Assembly (NCBI RefSeq): GCF_000182925.2 | Contig: NC_026505.1 | Span: forward strand, 1,054,001 to 1,118,000 | Reading direction: 5' to 3' | DNA: 64,000 nucleotides | Source: Neurospora crassa OR74A | Taxonomy: Eukaryota > Ascomycota > Sordariomycetes > Sordariales > Sordariaceae | In this document: piece after piece, positions 27,553 to 39,445 of the stretch | Layout: the number at the start of each line of letters is the position of its first letter | How positions within the stretch are numbered: the stretch's first letter is position 1 | Program-made: the position numbers and the translations under genes | Notes under the pieces: generated by a model | Database searches by the model: none | Seen by the model: the letters and a program-made list of their open reading frames with translations, nothing else | Told to the model about the DNA's origin: nothing

Positions 27553-28200
27553 GTATTAGTAATACAATAAGTAAATAGATAGAAAAGGGATAACTAACTT
27601 AATAAACAGGATCTAGAAAGGTAGGATTTAGAAAGAGGGATCTACATCTACTATCGAATTTAAGGCAATACCTAATCGTAAATAGAGTCTCGGATTGGTA
27701 ATTAGTAGGATAATCTATCTAATAATCTTAATACGTATTAATAATAAGTTAGTAATAGTAAGTAAATAGATAAGAAGGGAGAATTAACTTCGTTTGACAA
27801 ACGGGATCTAGAAAGTCGAAATCTATATCCACTATTAAGGTTAGGGCAACCCCTAATCCTAAGTTTTCGTTACCCTCCTTTCGAAGGTAGAATTTAGATT
27901 AATAATTAGTAGGATAATCTATCCAATAGTCCTAGTACGTACCGAAATAATCTAATCGCTCCAAAATTTAAAAATACAATAATCTATTTCATTACAAATA
28001 TAAACCTCGACTAATTCTAAAATATTTAGTTTATTATTAGCCTTAATAGTCTTACAAGGGCTAATACTACAAATTCAAAGCAAAGTAGCGATTTAGAAAA
28101 TCGGAATTCATATCTACTATCGAATTTAGGGTAATACCCAATTGTAGGTTTTCGTTGCCTTTCTTTCGAAGGTAGAGTTTTAGGTTAGTAATAAATAGAA
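27553..28200. repeat. Imperfect ~200-bp repeat, three units
   Basis: Units at about 27553-27745, 27756-27945 and 28079-28200. They share AAGTAAATAGATA, GGATCTAGAAAG, ATCTACTATCGAATTTA and TTAGTAGGATAATCTATC. The third unit is shorter and starts inside the repeat. Units 2 and 3 share TTTCGTTGCCTTTCTTTCG-like sequence lacking in unit 1. No coding sequence recognised. Confidence 0.7.
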
Positions 28201-28739
28201 GAGAAAATTTAAAACTCGAAACTTAGGAGGGGGGGCAAAATTCTTATACCCCACGCGAATTACCTTACCGGTTGGTCGCCGGTCGCTTATCGCTTACCAA
28301 TTGCTTACCGGAATAGGAAAACTACTACTTTCTAATAATAGGCATTTATAACCATTGTAATAACTTATCTAGCGGTAAACTAGATATTGAAATTGAATTG
28401 CAGTAATAATATTGAGTTAACCTCTCCGTACGCACCCAAAACTTACAGGTACGCACCCCCACCAGAAAACTGGGGCGGTTCAACTAATAACACCTAATAT
28501 TGTAAATCCCGTTTTTACCCGCAAAATTTCGTCTTTTCAATACACGCAACATCGCTATACTTTAGTCATTTCTTTTCCCCTTTTTTTCACACGGCCAATT
28601 GCACGCAATCACACCAGCACTTAGCACTTTACACGCAGTCGTACTAACAACCTTTGTACGTATTTACACTAATATTCTACTACCTACTAATAATATTCTT
28701 AATATACGTAAAGTTATTATATTTAATTAATTTCTAAAT

Positions 28740-31140
28740 TAATTAATTATTATAAATACCTTCTACTACTATTGCGACCGTACCGTCGAAGCGCCCTCGT
28801 CGTACGTCGCATTCCTCGATTGAGAGCTTCGTATTTAGTACTTCTATCGACTTTAATATAATATTATAAATTGTACTAATAAACGACCCTCTCTTTTCTC
28901 TCGAATTTACTAATAAATATAACGAAATATATACCTATTTCATTACCTTCTACTATCGCTATTACTTTAGGGTTTTAATTTAATATAATTAAAAATATAA
29001 TAAACCCGGCTATAAATTATATAGTTCTATTATTAAAGTAGTGTTTCATTGCGACTACGTAGAATACCGCCCTTAAGCCGTTTATAATAATAATTCGAAG
29101 CGGCGCTTTATATTACGAAAGAAAGTTCGCTACTATCTATTTAGAATCGTACTTCAATTTAAGAAGAGTATAGGATAAGAATAGACTATCCGGGCTATAA
29201 ATTTAATATATGAAGGCCATCCCCCGTTACGTACTTTAAAAGGCTATTTTATATTCCGTTGTAAGGTATTTGAATGTAATATTAATTTAGAAGCTAATTA
29301 TTTCGTTAGTAACCTTCTACTCTAATGAAACTTTATTATACGGACGATTTTCGCTATAATTAAAGAGAAATATTCTAAGATTCCTTAGATTTATAGCGAT
29401 TTCGATAATATGTGGCAATACGTACGCTATACTTTGAGGGGAGGGTATAATAATACCTAGTTATTTATTAAGCGGCTTTATAACGATTACTATAGTAATA
29501 TTATTGTATTTAAGTATAAGGATTTTGAAGGGGAGGATATATTACGTTACGTATTTTGGGTTACTAATTGCTAACGTCGGATATAGAGAAGGTTCCTATA
29601 TACTTTATTATTTAACGTAATATATAAGACCAACCGGTATAATCTCCCTCTTATATAAGGCGTAGTTCTTATATTAGAAAGAATATTTATACCGGTTTTT
29701 TAAGTAGTGCTTAATAACGAGAGAGAAGAGGGGTTTACCTTCTTAATTTAACGTATTAGAAATGTAATTAATAAATTCAAAATCCCTTATCCTTTAATAG
29801 TTATTACCGACGGCGATCCTTAACTTACTAGTACGATTAATAGAACGTTCCTAAATATATAGTATTAACGCTATATATAATATATTAATTGTAACGTTAT
29901 TGATTATTTTAAGAAGGATTGGGTATATAGTCTATTATCCCTATCCTTATCGTCGTTTTAATCTTCGAATAACTATACTATATAAGATTAATATAATAAG
30001 GAGGATTTCGAAGAATTAAAGTAACGTAACGCTCGAATTAGTATAACTATTAGGGTTAAGGCTAGCCTCGATCCCTTACTAAATAAGGTTGCTAATATAT
30101 AGTTAATACTATTCTTTATATAGTAGTATATAATTTACTCCTTTAATATTACGGAGTTTGAATACGTTTAATCGATTCTATAGTATTAATTTAGTAGGTA
30201 AAAGGATATTGTTTTATAAATTAAGGAGACGCTTTTATTTTGCAAGAAGGAATAGGCGGGTTATTATACTAAAAATTATTTTAATTAGGGATAGAGGACA
30301 ACGTTATTAAACGAGGCTAATAATAGCTCCCTTAAGAATTATAGTCTTTCGGTTCGTAGTAGTTTAATTAAAGTATATAAAGCTTATCTTTAATATATAA
30401 ACTACCGTTATAAGGTTTATATAGATTATTTAATTAAATTTAATAGCCATATACGTATTAAGTAGGTTAATTACGAGTAGATAGGTGTATACTTATATAA
30501 GTTATTTGTATAGGTATTGGATTTTATAGACCGCTAGTACTATAAATTCAAATTAACGTTACTATTTAAGCGGTTAAACCTTCCTAGTACGCTTTTTAAG
30601 CCTTATTCAAATAGTTTTAGAGCCTAGTATAGTCTCCCTTATACTTATAAGATAGAGGTATTGTTTAAGGAGGGTAAAACCGCTCTAGTTACTAAGGAAG
30701 TTTATTACCCCTTTTGGTATTTACACTAGTATTGTATAAATTGTAATTATTATCTATAGTCCGGTAACTCCCTATACTAATTCTTATATTAGAATATAGT
30801 AAATAGATACTTTAAATATAAGCTAGCCGCTAGAGTAGTCCTTAAAGGCCGCTTACGTAAGTAAGGGGGTCCTTTTGGTAGTAAACCTATATTTGTAGTA
30901 CTACTAGTTAAGTTACAATTAAGTAATGCTCTAGCTAAAGTAAAGGGTAAATTACGTAATCCCGGTACTATTCGAGCCTTAGTGCGGCGTAATTATTCCT
31001 AATACGAATTGGGACTTAGTATTAAGGAGATGGATGCTAGTGACTTCCGCGTTCGTGCTTAGAGTAAGGTATATAGTTATATTGAAGTGGTTAATAATAA
31101 TAATAATAATAAGTTGGGGAGATATTGGGAGGCGAGAGCC
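28740..31140 (+). pseudogene. MULE B transposase relic
   Basis: Plus-strand frame. KTNRYNLPLI (about 29620-29650) belongs to the first DDE block, followed by LNNEREEGFTFLI (about 29715-29755) and FKIPYPLIVITDGDP with the second acidic residue (29778-29822). Downstream FLNIQQQRYIQYINCNVIDYF-like sequence (about 29850-29910) corresponds to the WHINKN region. Stops mark RIP sites. The C-terminal part (30880-31140) includes SNALAKVKGKLRNPGT-like residues shared with the other family members. Confidence 0.7.
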
Positions 31141-31163
31141 CGAGAGTAAATAGCTAAAGAGAG

Positions 31164-31706
31164 GGGTAAACCTCCGCACACCCACCCCAAACCTATATAC
31201 ACCCAAGAAGGAGGGATGTTAGCTGTTATGTAAAATACGTCGTTTTAGCTATAAAAACCGTACTCTGTGATGTCTTGCACATTTTAACCCAGTAAATCCC
31301 ATGCAGCAAATCCCATACAGCAAATCCCATACAGCAAATCTAATAGCGCTAATCTAGTAATACTTTTATAGTATTAAAGAAACTCTACTCTACTTTACTC
31401 TACTCTACTCTATATACTAGTATTTAATAGCTTAAACAGCTCGTTAGAGGAGGCTGTTAATGAGATTTTAATGTGGATGCGTGTAAAGTGCTGGTGTAGA
31501 TACGTGTAAAGTGCTGGTGCAACTGGCCGTGTGAAGAAGAGCGAAAGAAATGACCAAGCGGAAGGAAATGTTGCGTGCATTTGAAAGACGAAATTTTGCG
31601 GGTAAAAACGGGATTTATAATGTTAGGTGTCATCAGCTGCACGGTCCTACATTTCCCTGGTTTTTGGGTGTATGTAGGTTTGGGGTGGGTGTGCGGAGGT
31701 TTACCC
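31164..31706. mobile_element. 543-bp MITE of the MULE family, copy 2
   Basis: Same length and ends as the copy at 24859-25401, in inverse orientation. It is flanked by AAAGAGAG at 31156-31163 and 31707-31714. Left end module L with tandem AAATCCCATRCAGC units (about 31295-31340), then a CTCTA pentamer run (about 31382-31412). Right end module R. Two 83-codon open frames overlap the right half on opposite strands (31457-31708, 31575-31826), but they run across the element end and are not genes. Inserted near the end of the MULE B transposase relic. Confidence 0.9.
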
Positions 31707-32099
31707 AAAGAGAGGGAAAGAAGCGATGAAGTTATTAAAATATTATTAATTAGCTTATTTAACGAATTCTTTGAACTATTTAATCTACTAAATATAAGCT
31801 CTAAACTATTAAATGTAAGTATTTAGAGTAGAGTAGAGTAGTATAATACGAATTGTTTTAAATCTCTCAATACTACGGGAGTATTACTAGATTGGCACTA
31901 TTAAATTTACTAACCCGCTAAAGACTAAGATTTATAGGGCATTTACTAGGGATTTGTTGGGTTAACCCAGTTTAAGACATTGAAAATCACGACTTTTACA
32001 CCCAAAACGATATATTTTACATGTCAGCTGTCAGACCCCAAAAAGTGCGTACCTGTAAGTTTTGGGTGCGTGCGGAGAGGTTAACTCATAATATTAGTA

Positions 32100-32573
32100 T
32101 CATTATTAATTAGAAAATTAAAAATCGAAGTTAAATAGCGGGAAGTTTGTAACATAAACGGTTAGCCAGTGCCGGTACCAAAACGATTAGCAGTAGCACT
32201 AATACCAAACATTTACCAGCCGTCTACGAAACCAATCAACCAACCATTATTCAGGAAAGGAAAGACCCAGTGCGTACGGGCGCAGACTATCATCGATACT
32301 ATCCGCAAAGTAGCCAATCAGGGCATAGCTTGGCAAGACGCTCAAGCCAACAGTAGGGCCGTACTACGGATCTAACCAATAAGAGCGCGAGAAACTTCAG
32401 CAAAGAAACCTGGCTGTAGACGAACCGTCCCTCAACAGTCCGTTCGGTGGATGCGGGTCATAAATGAACCATGAGCCCCTTTGAGGCAGTGAATGCCATC
32501 CACCTCTGAACAGTTGAAGCACGCTTCAAATATAATCATCTCCTCCCTATTCCCGTCCTTTTATTCTAATATT
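32100..32573. other. RIP-poor patch of unknown origin
   Basis: From about 32160 to 32540 the sequence keeps CpA and TpG. A 68-codon plus-strand open frame (32169-32375) begins MPVPKRLAVALIPNIY and continues past single stops to about 32555 in the same frame, rich in Arg, Gln and Ser. I recognise no domain. It may be a piece of a coding gene or of an element represented once. It is not similar to other parts of the window by eye. Confidence 0.35.
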
Positions 32574-33078
32574 ATTAGGACGGAGTGCTATATAAGGGAT
32601 TATATAAATAAAGAGAAGGGGTCCTTATATTATTGTAAATAGAGGTAAATTTGTAGGGTAAGAGAGTAAATAATAGGGCGGAGGTATTTATAAATGGGGT
32701 AAAGAGGTAAAGAAGTAGGGTAGTAAATAGGAAGGTAGGATAGGGAAGTAGGGAGAAAGTAAAGGAAGGAGCGGTAGGGGGTAAAATAAAAAAGTAGTAA
32801 AGGAAGCGGCGCACTAGGTCTAATCCTATTCTTATTATCCTTATAATTTTAATATTTGGATAATATAGCGGTAGGAGAAATAAAATTAGTTTACTATAGT
32901 AGTAAGTAAGAACCGTTATAGTTATAAATAAAGTAAGAACGGTGTAGAGAATTACGGCCGAAATAAAACTAGGGGTTTTTATCCGGCGGCGCTTAACGCC
33001 GTACAGTTTTCCCCTCCAGAGAACTAGAGAAGGACCCCATACCAATAAGGCGCTATAGCTATAGCATAGGGAATAAGA
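32574..33078 (+). mobile_element. Structured retroposon, copy 3, ~505 bp
   Basis: Inverse of copy 1. The 3' end reads GGCGCTATAGCTATAGCATAGGGAATAAGA on this strand (two blocks, 33051-33078). Upstream are the hairpins GCGGCGCTTAACGCCG and CTCCAGAGAACTAGAG. Flanks CCTTTTATTCTA (from 32558) and CCTTTATTTTA (from 33079) may be a diverged target duplication. The minus-strand 156-codon open frame (32575-33045) is the longest in the window, but the element's other strand also reads with few stops in one frame, and neither is recognised. Confidence 0.55.
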
Positions 33079-33559
33079 CCTTTATTTTATCCCCCGGATA
33101 AACCGGACTTAGTCCGTCCGGGTGAACTTTTCTTTAAAGGCCCGGACCCTTTTATTAAAATAGAGGTCGAATAGTAGATAGAATATTTCTATCTATAAAT
33201 TTTATATTAGTATAGCTTTATACGCCCCGGCGATAACTTTTAAGTATTTAGTTTAGTATATTATTAATTTAATTACTATTTTTCGTAGTTTCTTATAGAC
33301 TTCGGTTAATTAGTAGAATACCGAAGCTCTATATATAATAGCAAAATACAGTTCCCCTGGGCGGAGCCAAAGTCCAGGGGAGACAGAGAGACGCCTATAC
33401 TTAGTACTCTTCTCTTAAAAAAAAAAAAAAACAAAAAAAAAGGAAAAGAAACTCAGAGCTGAACTGAACGAGAAACCTTTAAAGAAGACAACACTAATAA
33501 TAATAACCATTAAGCTACAAACTCCTATAGTTTCTTAAATAAGTAGTTGAATTACTTCT
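33079..33559. other. Mixed degraded DNA ending in an A run
   Basis: Contains the inverted pair AAACCGGACTTAGTCCG (about 33104-33120) and CCCCTGGGCGGAGCCAAAGTCCAGGGG (about 33353-33382, arms CCCCTGG/CCAGGGG), then an A-rich run from about 33417 broken by single C bases. The structured GC-rich part followed by a poly(A)-like run suggests a retroposed RNA, but no family is recognised. Confidence 0.35.
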
Positions 33560-34250
33560 ACTATGTTACCAACTTGGACCCCCCCCCCCCCTCCCCTACC
33601 CTTCGTATTTCAAAAAAAAAAAAAAAAACAAAAAAAACTCAAAGGCAAAGTTTTGAAAAATTTTTTCATTTTTTCTCTTTCTCGAGATTTTTCGATTTTA
33701 ACCCTTACCCTAACCCTAATCCCAATTCCTAAGGTTAAAGGTCTTAATCTAGGACTTAGTTATTCTTCCGACTTAGTTATTTATAATAGTCGCGCAGTCG
33801 CATTTACAACTAGAAATTCGTTTTTTCAAATTTTTTTAATTACTATCTATCCGGATAGCGTACAATCGGTATTAAAATAATTACCTTTTTCTTTTTATTA
33901 TTTTAGCACTAAGTGTATTTGCATGCATCAAATAGTCGAAGAGAAATCGCTGTTGCAAAGGAAAAAGTAGCTTTTTCGCTCTACTATTCAGACCGTATCC
34001 TGCTTAGCGCCAAGATTCCCTCTTTTAGACGCCAAAACGGGTATTTTTTTTATATTCTAGCCCATTATAAACAGATACGCCGTACCTTCCTCGCTTACAG
34101 CGTTAGGTAGGCCTATAGACTACGACCTTTAGTATAGATCTTCCATATCACCGGGGCCTACGACAGCGGCCGGGCAAGCTCTGAAAGCATAGGCGTCTCG
34201 ATTATAAATATATCTAGTATATATTTCCTTTGCCCGAATAAAAGAGTAAC
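33560..34250. other. RIP-poor patch with homopolymers and telomere-like repeat
   Basis: A 13-base C run (33579-33591) is followed by A runs (33612 onward) and then ACCCTTACCCTAACCCTAAT (about 33700-33720). Open frames of 105 codons (33563-33880) and 65 codons (33913-34110) on the plus strand are not recognised. The Tad-like LINE relic stops near 34250, so this patch may mark the breakpoint that removed the LINE's 3' end. Confidence 0.35.
33700..33723. repeat. Telomere-like CCCTAA repeat
   Basis: Reads ACCCTTACCCTAACCCTAAT then CCC, which is about four units of CCCTTA/CCCTAA. Most filamentous fungi have TTAGGG telomeres. Only a few units are present inside the contig, so it is an interstitial motif and could be chance. 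Confidence 0.5.
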
Positions 34251-34933
34251 CCTATATCTTCGCTACTAATTTTATAAATATATTTATTTAAAATATTATT
34301 TTCTATTTTATTACTTTTACGTAAGCTATATAATTAAATTTACAATCTAGCTAGACCTTTAGGAATTATATTAATTCTATCCATTAAAGTACTATTTCCC
34401 CGAATTAGAGAGTTTCTACTCTTAGTACTTTTATTTATATAAAATATATTAATTCTATTTTAGTTACTTCGAATTCTATACTTCTCGCTCCAGTCTCTTC
34501 CGAACATACTTCTTATACTATTTATAGTATCTAATAGTTTTCTTTAGTAATACGGGCTACGATTATAATATTAATATTATTTACGAAATTAATTATAGTT
34601 ATATTTAGAACTATTATTAACTTTCGGTATAAAAAGGTAATATGGAAAATAAATAAAATAGGGGAGAAGGGGGAGCTTTATAATACGCTAACAGTAATTG
34701 CGTAGGGGTGGGACGTTTCGTCGTCGAAGAAGAGAAAACCTCTTTTATTAGCAACGAAGTTCGCTACCTACTTAATAATCTATATTAGAAGTTGTATTTC
34801 CTATAAGGTATATAAAAACTACCTATAATTAATTCTATCAAACGTTCCTTTTAAATTTAGGAGTATAAGGGATAGTACGGCCCCGAGTTTCTAAGCTATA
34901 TATATTATATCAGTAATTATCTAAATTATAAAT

Positions 34934-37900
34934 GAGAAAGCCTACGTGCACCCACCCCAAACCTTCCCATACCCAATTTCACCCAATGTCAGCTGTCATG
35001 TAAATTATCGAGTTTTAGCGGTATTTCTAATCGTTTTACATGTATCACAACATTTGAGTCAACCCCCCATATGAATCACCATATAATTTAACATCCCCAT
35101 AACCCAAATTTCGTGATACATCTATAGTATTGAACTTGTACACTAGTCTACTCTACAATCTACTCTACAATCTAAATACTAACGTCTGACAGCTCAGACA
35201 GCTCGTCAGACGAGGCAGTTAAGGATATCTCAATAGCCTCCTCCCCTCTCGCCTCCTCTCGCCGCCGTACCTCCCGTACCCTCTCCTCCCAATACCGACC
35301 CAGCTCTTCATCGTCACTCTCCTCCCTATCGTCATTAACTACAATACAGCTACGTGCCTCACTTTGACTATTACGTATATCCATCTCTTTAATACTATCG
35401 CCCAACTCGTATTATAAATAATTACGACGTACTAAAACTCGTATAGGAGCCGTATTCTTAAACTTACCTTTAGGTTTAACCTTCCTACCCTAGGTCGCTT
35501 AAGCGGGTAACCCACTAGGTAGAATAGCTTCGTTACCAAAGGGACCGCCCTACTTAGGAGGTCAACCCTTTGGCATACCCTAGGCAACTAAACGAAGTCG
35601 TAGATACTTATCTACCGCATCCTAGTATAGTAATTAATATAGGGAGGGATTGGGAGGGTTAGTATAGTTACTTACACACCGTTGAGTAAAATGCCAAATT
35701 AAGTAACAATTAGCTTTAGTAATTAAAACCGATTTACCCTCTTCCTTTTTAGCCTCCATTTTATAGGCACAAGGCAATCTATACTAGAATCTAAACTACC
35801 TTGTGTAGGGCTTAAAATTAGTACCAAGGAGCCTCGTAGTCGGTTAGCTAACTTAAAGCTAGTAATATTAATAATTAAGCAATTTATATACCCAAACAAT
35901 AATATCAAAGGGGGTATTACCAACCCAAGGACGCCCATTCCAATCCATATACACTCGTAAGGATAAAGAAGCAATAATCTCTTTAAAATAGGTATAACAA
36001 CGGTTAATATATTAGGTATATACCTAATATAAATCCACTAAACTACTACAAGTAGATAAACTATATAATTTAAGCGAACCGTTATTAAATTCACTTAGCG
36101 ATGTAGTTCTTTGCCTACAATTAAAGTAATTCCTAATATAATACCCCGCCTACTCTATTTTACAAGGGAGTAAATTAGTTGTAATCTATTTAACAATAGC
36201 TTCCTATACTTCCCCAAATTAATAATATAGAAGTAATAAAGCACCTTTAAACTCCAATATTAATAGGGTATAAATTATATACTACTATACGTAAAAAAAC
36301 CCTACCTTAATATTAATAACCCTCCTAGGAAGTAGACCTAAGCTAGCCTACATTCTAGTAACTATCTTAACCTTCTTATATATACAACGGACTCAATCAA
36401 TATCATCTTTATTATATTAATCTATAGCCTCCTAATATAGTTATTATACCGCCGCTTAACTACCAGTAGAACTAACTAATAATTTAAAAGAATCTTCATT
36501 GCTACTCTACTCCTCCTCAAACTGTACGAGAGAATTATCATCATCTTGTACTATACGCTCCTAGTCGTCTTTGAGGTACTTAACAACATTACAATTAATA
36601 TACTATACGTATTGTTAATGTTAAGTAATTAGGAATACCCGACCAATAACTCTAATAAACTAGGCGTCGCCGTCGGTAATAATCACAATCGGCGCAAGGA
36701 TATTAAACTCATTAATAATCTTTTTAATATACTCAATCAACCAGCTAAACCCCTCGTCCCTCTTATTATTAAATACTATTTAAAAGACTAATATTAACGA
36801 CTTTTTAAAAATTAGTATAGTACCCTATATAATTAATATATAATACCAATTAATCTTATACGTAGCATCGAGTAGCAAGTAATATAGGTATCGCTTCCAC
36901 AATCTTTATTACTTCTTTATAAACTAAAGAATATAGTATAATATATTAGACTCTTCATCCTCATCGTTATCCCTATCGCTATCTCCCTAATCGTAGTAGT
37001 TAAAATCCATATACTTAATTGCAATAAGCTTATAGGTCTTAAATAAACGAATAAATACCTAAATATCTTAATAACCCCCTCTTTCTTCCCTATATAATTA
37101 TTATCAATTATTATCCAAATCTTTATATATAAACAAACAATATAGAAACTTAACTTTAACCGTCGCGTAGATAATATATATAGTCAACTCCCATTGCGCA
37201 AGAAGACCATTAATATAACTAACTTCCTCATCGGTTAACGACCTAGTACGAAATATCAAATAACCGCCCAGCTAGCGCAATAAAGGGTGCCCTTTATATA
37301 TACAATCCTTCGTTCGTATAGTATAACCGTAATCATTCTTCTTAAGGGATTGGACGATAATACGGAAGGGGTAGTCGGGCGCGAACTTCTTGGTAATTAT
37401 ACGTCGTTTCTTATAGGGATTCGAAGGCGCTTACTTTAATAGTTAAGTGTAATTACAGTATAATATTGTGCGTTGGGGAGTCCTTATACTTACTTGCTAT
37501 AATATAAAGGTCTTAGGAAAGTAATCGATACGCTTTATCAAAACGCTAAAGCGGTAGCGACGGCATATATTAATAATAGTTTAATACGTATTACCGAAGG
37601 AATTTTAAAGAGGGAGGGCGAAGATCGGGTCGTCGGCGGGCACAACCTATTCAATATTGCAGTCAAATAAAGTATCGCTAGTAAAAGTAGCCGACGAGGC
37701 AGTTGAATTGCGACGGCGAGGTTGTATAAATAGAGGGGCGTCTATAAGGGACATCTACACTAATTATTAGCAATTGAACGCGATCAAAGGGAATTACAAA
37801 CGGTAGAAATCAATTAATTTAAGTAAGATTACGTACGTTGAGGGTATTGTGCTGCGGCGTGCGATAGCTGGCGGTGCAAAATGGGTGCAAATGACCGTAT

Positions 37901-38074
37901 AAAAAAGTATAAAAGAAATGACTAAGTTAGAGTCGATGTTGCGTGCATTGAAAAGACGAAATTTTACGGGTAAAAACGAGGATTTCAATGTCAGGTGTCA
38001 TCCAGCTGTCAGATCCACTTTTTTACGGTTTCTGGGTATAGGAAGGTTTGGGGTGGGTGCACGTAGGCTTTCTC
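34934..38074 (-). mobile_element. MULE D, 3141 bp, with perfect 8-bp duplication
   Basis: Ends GAGAAAGCCTACGTGCAC and its inverse, about 40 bp with minor differences, flanked by TTATAAAT at 34926-34933 and 38075-38082. Left end module L (GTCAGCTGTCATGTAAA), right end module R (TCAGGTGTCATCCAGCTG). It interrupts the LINE reverse transcriptase. The outermost inverted repeat differs from MULEs B and C although the modules inside are shared. Confidence 0.9.
35420..37700 (-). pseudogene. MULE D transposase relic
   Basis: Minus-strand frame with LLLDATYKINWYYI (about 36905-36847), then VFNNKRDEGFSWLIEYIKK (about 36780-36720) and APIVIITDGDA (36664-36695), giving the first two acidic residues of the DDE site intact. 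VQYINCNVVKYLKDDQER follows (about 36610-36560). Stops at Trp/Gln positions. An acidic 77-codon open frame at 35172-35405 (minus) lies downstream, rich in Glu, Asp and Arg. It may be the C-terminal tail of the transposase, preserved because it holds few RIP targets. Confidence 0.7.
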
Positions 38075-38769
38075 TTATAAATTCCATTAAACGGTTTATT
38101 TAATTACTTATTTAGCTTTCTAGTAGGACGTTGAACTTTTCGACTTATATAAATCTCTTAATTTTAAGTACTTCGAGGATCTTTCCTATATTATTAAATA
38201 ATAATATTAGCTTTTATATACCCGCTAACTTTTATTGGGCGGCGCTCTTTCCGGGCTTCTTAAGGACAATTACTTTTGTATTCTTAAACCGTTATAGGAA
38301 ATAACCAAGCCGGAGGTTAGCGGATACTAAGTATACTATAATTTACTGGAACGGCTACCTATACAATTTTAAAAATCTATTTAAATACTAATCGATCCCG
38401 GGGGCCTTATTGGGCGCTATCTAGGAAAGTACGTCCTAAACGTTCTCCTTATCGACTAGTTCGCTAATAACTATCGGGTTAATACTATTTAGTAGTTCGG
38501 TCTAGTCCGGTAGGTAATTTATAGGGACCTCTACCTTTAGGAAAAAGCGGTCGGCAAGGATCTCGGCCTTGCCGCTATAGTCTCCGATTTCTACTACCCC
38601 TTCGTAGGTTTGAAGGGCTGGTAATTTGGGCGGGTCTACTAGTCGGTGGCTTCGGGTCCGGGCCCATCGTTCTAGCGGCTAGAGTCGACTTGGGTTCTTC
38701 GAGGCTTTAGCGACGCCATCGCGCCACGTAGCCTACTGGGCCTTCGCAATAATCCTCTTCTTTTTCATC

Positions 38770-39427
38770 GTGTATAAAAAAGGATAAATTGTCTAATATT
38801 TCTACATTTCAGTTTGAAATTAGATTTTTGAGAATGAGAGGAGTATTTAATATCGACAGTGCTAGTACAATAATAATTATTAGGTTCGTTTCCTGGGAGA
38901 CTATTTCTATTGGGGGGGCTGCTATTAGGGGGACTACTGCCCGGGGGACCGCCGCTGGGAGGGGGCTATAGAGAGGGAGCGTTTCCGTCTTCGGAATCAG
39001 AATTATCAGGATTAGGATTATTATATCTATAACAGTTAAATTTATAATAATTATTACGACGAACCTTCCTAACTTTATAGTATTCTCTATAGCGGTGCTT
39101 GTATTTAAAATCGCTTAAATTTAATTACTTAGAATTTAAATTCAATAATAAATTGCTATTACTCTTCGATTTAGGAGGTTTACTATTTCTATTACTTTAG
39201 TTCGAAGTTTTGGGACGGGAATTTTGATCGCCTTCGACTTAGTTAGTTATAGTGCGGACTTCGGCGGCCAATTTTTTTTATAATCAAGTAGTAGTTTTAA
39301 AGCGCCCTTAGAGTTTAATTGAATGACAGTTTAATATACGGTTATTATATTTCAGTAATAGTTGCAAATCAGGACCGGGTAATTAATTATTATTGTAATT
39401 AGGGGATAGGCTAAAATAATTATAGTA
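38770..39427. other. Degraded DNA with a Pro/Ser-rich frame
   Basis: Between the LINE relic and the Gypsy element. A minus-strand frame reads SGGPPGSSPPNSSPPNRN (about 38955-38900) and continues upstream as a Lys/Ser/Asn-rich stretch (about 39260-39060). It could be a gag tail or a linker of another retroelement. No domain is recognised. Confidence 0.3.
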
Positions 39428-39445
39428 GGGGGGGGGGGGGGGGGG
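39428..39445. repeat. 18-base G run
   Basis: An uninterrupted run of 18 G within strongly AT-rich DNA. Long G runs can be assembly-error sites or quadruplex-forming. It marks the left limit of the recognisable Gypsy sequence. Confidence 0.9.

Larger units (their letters stand above)
28414..32087 (+). mobile_element. MULE B with 8-bp duplication, host of a MITE
   Basis: Ends GAGTTAACCTCTCCGTAC (left) and its inverse (right) over about 46 bp, flanked by ATAATATT at 28406-28413 and 32088-32095. The left end carries module R and the right end module L. The interior encodes a plus-strand transposase relic. A 543-bp MITE is inserted at 31164-31706, so the uninterrupted element was about 3.1 kb, like MULEs C and D. 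Confidence 0.9.
34250..38760 (-). pseudogene. Tad-like LINE reverse transcriptase relic, split by MULE D
   Basis: Minus-strand frame of a non-LTR retrotransposon ORF2. From the N side: ELVDKENVQDVLS then IAPNKAPGID (38388-38430), LRLGYFLQRFKNTKVIVLKK and PGKSAAQQKLAG (about 38330-38240), IGKILEVLKIKRFI (about 38180-38140). MULE D then interrupts (34934-38074). After it come LGAVLSLILLNLKGTFDRIN (about 34890-34840), VANKRGFLFFDDETS (about 34760-34715) and FVNNINIII where FADD is expected (34560-34600). The order matches Tad1-clade reverse transcriptases. The catalytic Asp pair reads Asn-Asn. The endonuclease part and the 3' end are missing. Confidence 0.75.

Noticed and set aside
32575-33045. 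Longest open frame of the window (156 codons, minus) as a gene
   Set aside because: It covers a repeated retroposon copy, has no recognisable domain, is Leu/Ile/Tyr/Phe-rich as AT-rich DNA dictates, and its equivalents in the other copies are broken.
33700-33723. True chromosome end
   Set aside because: Only about four imperfect units, with transposon sequence continuing on both sides.
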